A stretch of 64,000 nucleotides of DNA from Pacificispira sp002696645 (GTDB lineage: Bacteria; Pseudomonadota; Alphaproteobacteria; UBA8366; Aestuariispiraceae). The DNA is taken from the NCBI RefSeq assembly GCF_048892425.1, contig NZ_JBLZHU010000003.1, positions 248,001 to 312,000 of the forward strand. The letters run 5' to 3'. The notes under the pieces were generated by a model. The model did no database searches. It worked only from the letters and a program-made list of their open reading frames with translations, and was not told the origin of the DNA. Every line of letters starts with the position of its first letter. Positions within the stretch are counted from its first letter, which is position 1. Positions 1-7,260 of the stretch are shown here, in pieces. Made by a program: the position numbers and the translations under genes.

Positions 1-506
1 GTCTTTCCGTCGGGGGCATGGTCGCCCAAAGCGTTGCTGCGAAGGCCCCGAACCGCATAGCAAATCTTGTCCTGTGTGATACGGCCCATAAGATCGGCAG
101 CCCGGATGTCTGGAATCCCCGCATCGCCGCTGTCCAGAAGGATGGCATGTCTGCCATTGCTGAAGCTGTGCTGCTGCGATGGTTTGACCCCAATTTCAAG
201 GCGGCAAGCCCGGAGATCTATGACGGCGCCTGGGCGATGCTGACCCGTATCCCGGCACGGGGCTATATGGACCTGTGCGCCGCCATTCGCGATGCGGACC
301 TGACGGAATCAACTGCACAGATAGAGGCGAAAACCCTATGCCTGTGCGGCAGTGCCGATCTGGCAACCCCACCGGAACTGGTCAACGCCCTGGCGGACCT
401 GATGCCCAATGCCCGCTATGAAGTAATTAATCAGGCAGGCCATCTCCCCTGTCTGGAAAAACCCGACATGGTGGCACAGAAGATTATAGATTTTCTGAAA
501 ATCTAG
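1..506 (+). CDS. pcaD: 3-oxoadipate enol-lactonase-like alpha/beta hydrolase (3' part)
   Basis: The 5' part lies outside the window; the reading frame is open from the first base. The frame before the first ATG reads L-S-V-G-G-M-V-A-Q, which is the nucleophile elbow (G-x-S-x-G-G) of alpha/beta hydrolases, so the catalytic serine is at the window edge. The later acid (around GSADLATP) and histidine (NQAGHLPCLEKP) are present. The size of the visible part and the 'HLPCLEKP' ending are typical of PcaD, which opens 3-oxoadipate enol-lactone in the beta-ketoadipate pathway, but other hydrolases of this superfamily share these motifs. A palindromic repeat cluster follows directly. Confidence 0.7.
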   Translation, partial: LSVGGMVAQSVAAKAPNRIANLVLCDTAHKIGSPDVWNPRIAAVQKDGMSAIAEAVLLRWFDPNFKAASPEIYDGAWAMLTRIPARGYMDLCAAIRDADLTESTAQIEAKTLCLCGSADLATPPELVNALADLMPNARYEVINQAGHLPCLEKPDMVAQKIIDFLKI

Positions 507-540
507 GGACCCTGAACGACCTGCCCAACAGACATAGTCA

Positions 541-816
541 ATTCCTCCTCTCCCCTTTGAGGTGGGGGGAGCCGCATATTTTTCTCCTCCTCCCTTGAGG
601 GGGGAGCCCCATATTTTACCCCTCCCCCCTTGAGGGGGGGAGCCCCATATTTTACCCCTCCCCCCTTGAGGGGGGGAGGTTGGGAGGGGGGTGCTCTCTC
701 CTCCGCAATCCAGTCTGATGCAGGCGAAGGCCTTGCGGCCTTGTCACCCCCACCCCAACCCTCCCCCCTAAAGGGGGAGGGAGCAAACAAAGGCGTCCTC
801 TCCCCTCAAGGGGGAC
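541..816. repeat. Complex palindromic repeat cluster, copy 1
   Basis: This intergenic stretch (507-842) has no gene. It holds four head-to-tail units of about 34-39 bp, each centred on a C-run/TTGA/G-run palindrome followed by an AGCCCCATATTTTAC-like linker (about 546, 585, 621 and 655). The last unit runs into an outer inverted repeat: the left arm GAGGTTGGGAGGGGGGTG near 676-693 faces the right arm CACCCCCACCCCAACCCTCC near 745-764. A further half unit lies at about 796-815. The whole can fold as a branched hairpin. A second copy is at 52018-52181 with the same order of parts, so this is a dispersed repeat family. Confidence 0.85.
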
Positions 817-842
817 TGCGAAACAGACATTACAAATTTAGA

Positions 843-1658
843 TCAATCCAACCCCAGGACATCCCGCATGGAATACAAACCATAGGGCTGGCTGTGGGCC
901 CAGCGGGCGGCGCGCAGGGCACCGGCGGCGAAGACCTGACGGCTGGAGGCTTTGTGGCCGATCTCGATACGCTCACCCTCTCCAGCAAACATCACTGTAT
1001 GGTCACCGACAACATCGCCACCGCGCAAGGTGGCATAGCCAATCGTCCCTTCTTTGCGCGCGCCGGTATGACCCTGGCGGGCATAAATGGCGGCGGCATC
1101 ATGATCCACGCCACGCCCTTTGGCAGCGGCCTTCCCCAGGCCCAGCGCGGTCCCGGAGGGCGCATCCACCTTGTGGCGATGGTGCATTTCCAGAACCTCG
1201 ATATCATAATCGGGGCCCAGAACAGCGGCGACCTTTTCCGTCAATGCCATCAGCAAGGTCACCCCAACAGACATATTGGGGGCATAGACCACCGCAGAAT
1301 GGCGCGACGCCAATTCCAAAGCCGCTTCATCTTCCTTTGAAAGCCCGGTCGTGCCGACAATATGGGCGGCATTGGCCTGGGCGCAGAGGCGGGTATGCTC
1401 TACCGTCGCAGCGGGCGTCGTGAAATCAATCACGGCATGGGCGCGGGCGATCACCGGGGCAGGATCATCCTCGATCACAACGCCCAAGGCCTTGATCCCG
1501 GCAAGACTGCCAGCGTCTTCACCGATATGGGGGGAGCCTTCACGGTCCGTCGCCCCAATGACATGACAGCCCTCGGTCGCGGTCACTTCGCGCACCAGCA
1601 TCTGCCCCATGCGACCCCCGGCCCCCATGATCGCAATGTTCAGAATCCCGTCAGACAT
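843..1658 (-). CDS. dapB: 4-hydroxy-tetrahydrodipicolinate reductase
   Basis: DapB reduces 4-hydroxy-tetrahydrodipicolinate with NAD(P)H in lysine and diaminopimelate synthesis, in the cytoplasm. The protein (271 aa) has the N-terminal dinucleotide-binding loop GAGGRMGQ and the family signature EMHHRHKVDAPSGTA with the catalytic His/Lys pair, then GARKEGTIGYATLRGGDVVG. The start is placed at the ATG giving MSDGILNIAIMG because GGGAGG lies 7 bases before it; an upstream ATG seven codons earlier has no such site. It is downstream of dnaK-dnaJ on the same strand, an arrangement common in alphaproteobacteria. Confidence 0.95.
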   Translation of the reverse strand: MSDGILNIAIMGAGGRMGQMLVREVTATEGCHVIGATDREGSPHIGEDAGSLAGIKALGVVIEDDPAPVIARAHAVIDFTTPAATVEHTRLCAQANAAHIVGTTGLSKEDEAALELASRHSAVVYAPNMSVGVTLLMALTEKVAAVLGPDYDIEVLEMHHRHKVDAPSGTALGLGKAAAKGRGVDHDAAAIYARQGHTGARKEGTIGYATLRGGDVVGDHTVMFAGEGERIEIGHKASSRQVFAAGALRAARWAHSQPYGLYSMRDVLGLD

Positions 1659-1740
1659 TCCAGAACCTCCCATTCCCAATAAAACCGGCTCCCTTTAGAC
1701 GGAAATCCAGCCGATTGGTCAAGGGCGCACGCAGTTGGTA

Positions 1741-2886
1741 TTACTCCGTCAGATCATCCCAGAATTCTTTGACCTTGGTGAAGAATCCGTCGGTTTCAGG
1801 GCTGGTGTTTTTGCCTTTGCCCTCGTCGCGGAATTCTTTCAGCAGTTCTTTCTGCCGTCGGGTCAGGTTCATCGGGGTTTCGACCGCCAGTTCGATATAC
1901 ATATCGCCGCGATTCTGGGTGTGCAGGACCGGCATGCCCTTGCCGCGCAGGCGGAAGCGCTGGGCGGTTTGTGTGCCTTCCGGCACCTTCACCTTGGCGC
2001 GGCCCCCTTCGATGGTGGGGACTTCAATTTCCCCGCCCAGGGCAGCGTCGGCCATGCTGATCGGCACACGGCAGAACAGGTTCTCACCTTCCCGCTGAAA
2101 CAATTTATGGGGTTTGATTGACAGGAAGATGTACAAATCCCCCGGTGGCGCGCCGCGCAGGCCCGCCTCCCCTTCGCCGGTCAGGCGAATGCGGGTGCCT
2201 TCCTCAACCCCTTTCGGGATGTTGACGCTAAGCGACTTGTCCTTGTGCATGCGCCCGGAGCCGGAGCATTTCTTGCAGGGCTTATCAATAACCTGGCCTT
2301 GCCCCTGACAGGTCGGGCAGGTGCGTTCGATGGTAAAGAAGCCCTGGCTGGCGCGCACCTTGCCATCGCCGCCACAGGTACCACACGTGACAGGCTTGGC
2401 CCCATCTTCTGCGCCATTTCCGTCGCAGACATCACAGGTGACAGCCGTTGGAACCTTGATTTCAACCGTGCGGCCCTTGAAGGCATCTTCCAGAGCAATT
2501 TCCAGGTTAAAGCGCTGATCCGCACCGCGCGACGCGCGCTGGCCGCCACGACCGCGACCACCGCCACCGCCCATGAAATCGCCAAACATTTCTTCGAATA
2601 TGTCGGTAAAACCGCCAAAGCCAGCCCCAGCCTGACCACCGCGACCGCCCATTCCGCCCTGTTCAAAGGCTTCATGGCCAAAGCGATCATAGGCCGCGCG
2701 CTTTTGTTCGTCTTTGAGGACCTCATAGGCCTCTCCGACTTCCTTGAACTTCGCTTCCGCTGCTGCATCACCGGGATTGCGATCCGGGTGATACTGCATG
2801 GCGAGCTTGCGATAGGCCTTTTTCAGCTCGTCCGCGGACGCGCCTTTCTGGACCCCAAGCGTTTGATAAAAATCAGCCTTAGACAT
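1741..2886 (-). CDS. dnaJ: Chaperone DnaJ
   Basis: Hsp40 co-chaperone that delivers clients to DnaK and stimulates its ATPase. Domains in order: J domain (about 1-70, with the HPD motif in QYHPDRNPGD), a Gly/Phe-rich linker (about 75-120), the zinc domain with four CxxCxGxG repeats (CDVCDGNG, CGTCGGDG, CPTCQGQG, CKKCSGSG), and the C-terminal substrate-binding domain. At 381 aa it is full length. The ATG has a GGAGAGG site just upstream. It lies 67 bases behind dnaK on the same strand, with a GC-rich hairpin between the two genes that could modulate dnaJ transcription. Confidence 0.97.
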   Translation of the reverse strand: MSKADFYQTLGVQKGASADELKKAYRKLAMQYHPDRNPGDAAAEAKFKEVGEAYEVLKDEQKRAAYDRFGHEAFEQGGMGGRGGQAGAGFGGFTDIFEEMFGDFMGGGGGRGRGGQRASRGADQRFNLEIALEDAFKGRTVEIKVPTAVTCDVCDGNGAEDGAKPVTCGTCGGDGKVRASQGFFTIERTCPTCQGQGQVIDKPCKKCSGSGRMHKDKSLSVNIPKGVEEGTRIRLTGEGEAGLRGAPPGDLYIFLSIKPHKLFQREGENLFCRVPISMADAALGGEIEVPTIEGGRAKVKVPEGTQTAQRFRLRGKGMPVLHTQNRGDMYIELAVETPMNLTRRQKELLKEFRDEGKGKNTSPETDGFFTKVKEFWDDLTE

Positions 2887-2906
2887 AACCCTCTCCCCGT
2901 ATAGGG

Positions 2907-2940
2907 TGAGGCCCCGCCGCGATCAAGCGACGGGGCCTTT
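2907..2940. terminator. GC hairpin between dnaK and dnaJ
   Basis: The sequence GGCCCCGCCGCGATC with AAGCGACGGGGCC forms a strong stem. On the plus strand a short T-run follows; on the minus strand, the direction of dnaK-dnaJ, no T-run follows. It may act as a processing or attenuation hairpin in the dnaKJ transcript rather than a full terminator. Confidence 0.45.
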
Positions 2941-2953
2941 TCCCGTGTGATGG

Positions 2954-4876
2954 TTAGGATTTGTCTTTCTTGTCGTCGTCGACTTCTTCGAAGTCGGCGT
3001 CAACGACAGTTTCTTCCTGGCTACCGGCAGAAGGCCCATCAGAGCCCATATCCCCGTCGCCGCCTTCAGCCTGGGCCGCCTTATACATGGCTTCGCCCAG
3101 CTTCATGGATGCCTGTGCAACGGCGTCAGTCTTGGCCTTGATGTCTTCGACATCATCGCCGTCCTTGGCTTCCTTCAAGGCCGCAATCGCATCTTCGATC
3201 GCCTGCTTTTCATCCCCGGACAGGGCGTCGCCATGATCGGCCAGAGCCTTTTCCGTGGTGTGAATTGCGCTGTCTGCGGCATTGCGCACTTCAACCAGGG
3301 CGCGGCGTTGCTTGTCACTGTCAGCGTTGGTTTCGGCATCCTTCACCATCTGCTCGATCTCATCATCTGAGAGACCGCCAGAGGCCTGGATGCGGATCTG
3401 CTGTTCCTTGCCCGTGCCCTTGTCTTTCGCAGACACGTTGACGATGCCGTTGGCGTCGATATCAAACGTGACTTCAATCTGGGGCATGCCACGCGGTGAG
3501 GGCGGAATACCGACCAGGTCGAACTGACCCAACAGCTTGTTATCCGCCGCCATTTCCCGTTCACCCTGGAAGACGCGGATCGTCACGGCAGACTGATTGT
3601 CTTCCGCCGTGGAGAAGACCTGCGATTTCTTGGTCGGGATCGTCGTGTTGCGGTCGATCAAACGGGTAAACACACCGCCCAGGGTTTCGATACCCAGCGA
3701 CAGCGGGGTCACGTCCAGCAACAGCACGTCTTTCACGTCGCCCTGCAGAACGCCTGCCTGAATGGCCGCGCCGATGGCAACCACTTCATCGGGGTTCACG
3801 CCGCGATGCGGGTCTTTGCCGAAGATTTCCTTAACCGTTTCGATCACCTTGGGCATGCGGGTCATACCGCCAACCAGGATGACTTCATCGATCTCAGAGG
3901 CTTTCAGCCCGGCATCTTTCAACGCGGCCTTACATGGGCCAACGGTGCGCTTGACCAGGTCGCCAACCAGGCTTTCCAGCTTGGAGCGGCTGATCTTGAT
4001 GTTCAGGTGCTTCGGACCAGAAGCGTCCGCCGTGATAAAGGGCAGGTTCACATCGGTCTGTGTGGACGAAGACAATTCAATCTTCGCTTTTTCAGCGGCT
4101 TCCTTCAAACGCTGCAGCGCCAGCTTGTCGGTGCGCAGGTCGATGCCTTGCTCTTTTTTGAACTCATCCGCCAGATAGTCGATGATGGATTGGTCAAAGT
4201 CTTCCCCGCCCAGGAACGTATCCCCGTTGGTGGATTTCACTTCGAACACGCCATCGCCGATTTCCAGAACCGACACGTCAAACGTCCCACCGCCCAAGTC
4301 ATAGACAGCGATCGTGCCAGAACCCTTCTTTTCCAGGCCATAGGCCAGGGCAGCGGCAGTCGGCTCGTTGATGATGCGCAGCACGTCAAGGCCTGCGATC
4401 TTACCCGCATCCTTGGTCGCCTGGCGCTGGCTGTCATTAAAGTAAGCCGGGACGGTAATCACCGCCTGATCAACGGTTTCGCCCAAATAGCTTTCGGCGG
4501 TTTCCTTCATTTTCTGCAAAATCATCGCAGAGATTTGGGACGGAGCGTATTTTTCGCCACGCACTTCAACCCAGGCATCGCCGCCATCGGCTTTGATGAT
4601 CTTGAAGGGGGCGTTCTTGATGTCTTTTTTGACTTCTGCATCGCTGAAGCGGCGCCCGATCAGACGTTTGATCGCATACAGCGTGCTTTCCGGGTTGGTC
4701 ACAGCCTGGCGCTTAGCAGCCGGGCCGACCAGACGTTCGCCGTCTTCGGTGAACGCGACCATAGACGGCGTCGTGCGCGCGCCTTCGGCATTTTCAATAA
4801 CCTTTGCATTGGACCCTTCCATCACTGCGACGCAGGAATTTGTGGTGCCCAAGTCAATACCAATTACTTTACCCAT
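2954..4876 (-). CDS. dnaK: Chaperone DnaK (Hsp70)
   Basis: Major ATP-dependent chaperone, 640 aa, full length. The actin-like ATPase domain (about 1-385) opens with IDLGTTNSCVAVMEG and contains AVYDLGGGTFDVSVLE and the EVILVGGMTRMP motif; the linker DVLLLDVTPLSLG leads to the substrate-binding domain and the charged tail ends EEVDDDKKDKS. The start ATG is preceded by GGAGG at about 10 bases. It is the first gene of dnaK-dnaJ-(dapB). Heat-shock control is expected for the family; a candidate promoter is annotated separately. Confidence 0.98.
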   Translation of the reverse strand: MGKVIGIDLGTTNSCVAVMEGSNAKVIENAEGARTTPSMVAFTEDGERLVGPAAKRQAVTNPESTLYAIKRLIGRRFSDAEVKKDIKNAPFKIIKADGGDAWVEVRGEKYAPSQISAMILQKMKETAESYLGETVDQAVITVPAYFNDSQRQATKDAGKIAGLDVLRIINEPTAAALAYGLEKKGSGTIAVYDLGGGTFDVSVLEIGDGVFEVKSTNGDTFLGGEDFDQSIIDYLADEFKKEQGIDLRTDKLALQRLKEAAEKAKIELSSSTQTDVNLPFITADASGPKHLNIKISRSKLESLVGDLVKRTVGPCKAALKDAGLKASEIDEVILVGGMTRMPKVIETVKEIFGKDPHRGVNPDEVVAIGAAIQAGVLQGDVKDVLLLDVTPLSLGIETLGGVFTRLIDRNTTIPTKKSQVFSTAEDNQSAVTIRVFQGEREMAADNKLLGQFDLVGIPPSPRGMPQIEVTFDIDANGIVNVSAKDKGTGKEQQIRIQASGGLSDDEIEQMVKDAETNADSDKQRRALVEVRNAADSAIHTTEKALADHGDALSGDEKQAIEDAIAALKEAKDGDDVEDIKAKTDAVAQASMKLGEAMYKAAQAEGGDGDMGSDGPSAGSQEETVVDADFEEVDDDKKDKS

Positions 4877-4960
4877 TGTTTACCTCCAGTGTTAAGCGGA
4901 CATCACCAAGCCTGATTCCAGCGCTTCCTAGATGCCCCTTCAGAAATGTGATCGGATCGC

Positions 4961-4993
4961 CTTTAATTGTGACGCCGTGGTTAAGACTTCAAG
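4961..4993 (-). promoter_or_regulatory. Candidate dnaK promoter
   Basis: On the minus strand CTTGAAG is followed after about 15 bases by CACAATTA, 85-117 bases before the dnaK start. CTTGAA matches the -35 half of alphaproteobacterial RpoH promoters; the -10 half is a weak match, so sigma-70 or RpoH control cannot be separated by eye. Confidence 0.35.
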
Positions 4994-5071
4994 GGGGTAT
5001 ATAGGGACACCGACCCGGTGCTGCAACCGCCAGAAATTGCAGATACGCCCCCCTGAAATAGATTTCGGGGG

Positions 5072-6016
5072 CTAATCCGGCTTTGCAACGGCACCAAAGG
5101 ACTCTGCCCCATCCCATTCCCAGGGCGGCGGATCGCCATAGCTTTCCGCCATGTGATCGACAAAGGCCCGGACTTTTGGCGACAGATTCCGCCGATCCGA
5201 GTAAACCGCCAGAATATCAGATCCTTCATCGGCGTGATCCGGTAACACCCGCACCAGCCGTCCAGCGCGCAGATCCGGTCCGATCAGATAGGTTGAAAGA
5301 CGCGAAATGCCAATCCCGGCCAGGGTCGCGTGATAGACGGCATCGGCGCTGTTTGCTTCGAAATTTCCCTTCACCCGATAGATCTTCGGGCCCGTAGGTG
5401 TGGTGAACTGCCAGTCATTCCATCGCGCGACCGTCGACAGGGTCAGACAATTATGCGCGGCCAGATCATCGGGAGTTTCAGGAATGCCATGCGCGGCGAT
5501 ATAGTCTGGCGCAGCACAGAAAACCCGGCGATTGGGGGCCAGCTTGCGCACCACCAGCGTGTCATCGTCAATCTGTTCCGTAAATCGAATGGCAACGTCG
5601 ACCTGCTCTGCGACAAAATCAATCGGGCGGTCAGACAGTTCCAGCGCCACCCGCACATCCGGGTTTTTTTCCAGAAAGAGCGGCAGCAAAGGGAGTAGCT
5701 GCATTTTGCCGAATGCCACCGTGGATGCGACCCGTAATGTCCCCTGCGGATGGCTGCCCAGGGACACGATAGCCGCTTCTGCATCGGCAACTTTGGTCGA
5801 TATCTCGACACAGCGGTCGTAAAAGACTTTTCCTTCTTCAGTCAAAGACATGCGCCGCGTGGATCGGTTCAGCAGGCGCACCCCCAGGCGGTCTTCCAAC
5901 TGGCTGATCTGTTTGCTGATGGCAGAGGGGGTCAGGCCCTGACGACGTGCGGTCGCAGAAAACCCGCCATCTTCGACGACTTTAGCGAATAACAACATCT
6001 GCGGGGCGATATCCAT
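5072..6016 (-). CDS. LysR-family transcriptional regulator
   Basis: 314 aa with the N-terminal winged helix-turn-helix (GGFSATARRQGLTPSAISKQISQLEDRLGVRLLNRSTRRMSLT, about residues 13-58) and a periplasmic-binding-like effector domain. The segment RSTRRMSLTEEGKVFYDRC and the effector-domain pattern place it in the large CrgA-like group. AGGAACAAATAG precedes the ATG. It is divergent from the small gene at 6158 with about 140 bases between, so it could regulate that gene or itself. The inducer is unknown. Confidence 0.9.
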   Translation of the reverse strand: MDIAPQMLLFAKVVEDGGFSATARRQGLTPSAISKQISQLEDRLGVRLLNRSTRRMSLTEEGKVFYDRCVEISTKVADAEAAIVSLGSHPQGTLRVASTVAFGKMQLLPLLPLFLEKNPDVRVALELSDRPIDFVAEQVDVAIRFTEQIDDDTLVVRKLAPNRRVFCAAPDYIAAHGIPETPDDLAAHNCLTLSTVARWNDWQFTTPTGPKIYRVKGNFEANSADAVYHATLAGIGISRLSTYLIGPDLRAGRLVRVLPDHADEGSDILAVYSDRRNLSPKVRAFVDHMAESYGDPPPWEWDGAESFGAVAKPD

Positions 6017-6077
6017 CTATTTGTTCCTACAATGCACAAGGGATTTGAGGCATACCCAACTTCACAAGGTGCTTTCT

Positions 6078-6106
6078 TTGTACCATCTTATTGTGCAGTG
6101 CAATAT
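6078..6106 (+). promoter_or_regulatory. Candidate promoter of the small gene at 6158
   Basis: TTGTAC (6078-6083), a 17-base spacer and CAATAT (6101-6106) form a plausible sigma-70 promoter. The first TGCA-N-TGCA box overlaps its -10 side, which is a repressor-like position. Confidence 0.4.
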
Positions 6107-6123
6107 GAAAATTGTGCATTGCA
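6094..6123. promoter_or_regulatory. Double TGCA-N-TGCA operator-like boxes
   Basis: TTGTGCAGTGCAATA and TTGTGCATTGCAATA are near-identical 15-mers whose cores TGCAGTGCA (6094-6102) and TGCATTGCA (6115-6123) lie exactly 21 bases, two helical turns, apart. The same core occurs in front of the phasin gene (38113-38121) and in the acnA promoter (61541-61549). TGC/GCA dyads of this type are bound by PhaR, the PHB-sensing repressor, in other alphaproteobacteria; assignment to PhaR here is inference. Confidence 0.6.
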
Positions 6124-6157
6124 ATACAAACCGCAACTCTCTGAGGAGCACCAAATT

Positions 6158-6340
6158 ATGAGCACGCCAAACCCTGACTTAGACTACGAACCGATTGATT
6201 ATGACGAAGTAATGCGCATGGCCCACGAAGGCCGCCGACTGCAAAGCATCGCCCTTCGGGACATGATCGTACGGGGCTTTAAAAGCCTGATGCATGTTCT
6301 GCACATTGACAATGCCCTGTCCGCCAAAGCCAGTCGTTAA
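6158..6340 (+). CDS. Small conserved-looking protein (60 aa), unknown function
   Basis: The protein starts MSTPNPDLDYEPIDYDEV and continues with an amphipathic basic helix (AHEGRRLQSIALRDMIVRGF, about 24-43). GAGGAG stands about 10 bases before this ATG; an upstream in-frame ATG at 6032 lies before the promoter and is unlikely. The RRL...ALRDMI pattern recalls short RSP_7527-type alphaproteobacterial proteins, but I cannot assign it firmly. Two TGCA-N-TGCA boxes shared with the phasin promoter precede it, suggesting a link to carbon storage. No signal peptide or membrane segment is visible. It is convergent with prmA. Confidence 0.7.
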   Translation: MSTPNPDLDYEPIDYDEVMRMAHEGRRLQSIALRDMIVRGFKSLMHVLHIDNALSAKASR

Positions 6341-6356
6341 AGGTTGGAGCTTGGGC

Positions 6357-7235
6357 TTACCGGCCCAGCAATAAGGCGGACCAGCCGTCCCGCCGCTGTT
6401 TGGCGCGCAGGCTGAAGCCTTGCATACGATACGCGCCCAGGACCATCGCTTCCTGCTGAACCAGCAGGCCTGACAGAATGATCAGTCCACCCGGTGCTGT
6501 CGCGCGGATGATGTCGCGCGACAGCAACATCAGGGGGCGCGCCAGAATATTGGCGACAATCAGGTCATAGGGGCCGCCCTGGCGGATGACCGGATGCCCT
6601 AGACCATTGGCCGTGGTCAGGCGCAAATGGGGCGGCAGGATACCATTGATCTGACCGTTTTCCCGCGCCACACGCACCGCTTCTGGATCAATGTCACTGC
6701 CGACGACGCGGGCCTGATGAAGCGTTTTACACAACGCCATCGCCAGAATCGCCGTTCCACAGCCCAAATCCAGGGCGCGACCGGGGCGGATTCCCATGCG
6801 CAGCAGGTAATCAATCATCACCAGACAGCCCCATGTTGTGGCATGGGTTCCTGTGCCAAAGGCGGTCCCGGCATTCACGACCAGGGGAACCGACCCGGCA
6901 GGAATGGGGTCTTCATGAAATTCCTGATGCACAAAAAACCGCCCGGCACGGATCGGCTGGAAGCTTTTTTGATTTTCGGCAACCCAATCGATATCGGGTA
7001 AGGGCGCAACAATGGGATCTGGATTTGTAATACCAGCCTGTTGCGCTGCCGAAATCAGTCGGGGCTCCAAATCTGCCATGGGCGGCAGGCCATCGGTATA
7101 GAATTCCAGCGACCACTTGGGGCCGCCTTCCCATTCAAAGGCGGCGGTTCCCAAGGCATAGTCTTCCACCGCTTCCTGAAAGGGGAAAACCGAAGCCTCA
7201 TCGGGCAGGATCAAAATCGTTTTGTATATTGGCAT
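6357..7235 (-). CDS. prmA: Ribosomal protein L11 methyltransferase
   Basis: PrmA trimethylates ribosomal protein L11 using S-adenosylmethionine. The protein (292 aa) has an N-terminal L11-recognition domain and a C-terminal Rossmann methyltransferase domain with motif I LDLGCGTAILAMAL, the acidic SDIDPEAV motif, and VANILARPL, which is close to the PrmA N-I-L signature. FGTGTHATT before motif I is also typical. The start MPIYKTIL is chosen because GGAG lies 6 bases upstream; seven extra upstream codons have no ribosome site. It follows the isochorismatase-GNAT gene by 25 bases, so it is likely co-transcribed with recX and that gene. Confidence 0.92.
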   Translation of the reverse strand: MPIYKTILILPDEASVFPFQEAVEDYALGTAAFEWEGGPKWSLEFYTDGLPPMADLEPRLISAAQQAGITNPDPIVAPLPDIDWVAENQKSFQPIRAGRFFVHQEFHEDPIPAGSVPLVVNAGTAFGTGTHATTWGCLVMIDYLLRMGIRPGRALDLGCGTAILAMALCKTLHQARVVGSDIDPEAVRVARENGQINGILPPHLRLTTANGLGHPVIRQGGPYDLIVANILARPLMLLSRDIIRATAPGGLIILSGLLVQQEAMVLGAYRMQGFSLRAKQRRDGWSALLLGR

Positions 7236-7260
7236 AGCGTCTCCATAGCCCCGCAACAGC

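Noticed and set aside
541..690. Regularly spaced repeats that could be a small CRISPR array
   Set aside because: The units are self-palindromic and joined by a nearly identical linker, so there are no variable spacers, and no cas genes are present.
630..1340. Plus-strand open frame of 236 codons through the repeat and dapB
   Set aside because: Begins in palindromic repeat sequence and continues antisense to dapB; no coding evidence.
3806..4915. Long plus-strand open frame of 369 codons across dnaK
   Set aside because: It is antisense to dnaK and follows its codon bias; it has no family motif or ribosome site.
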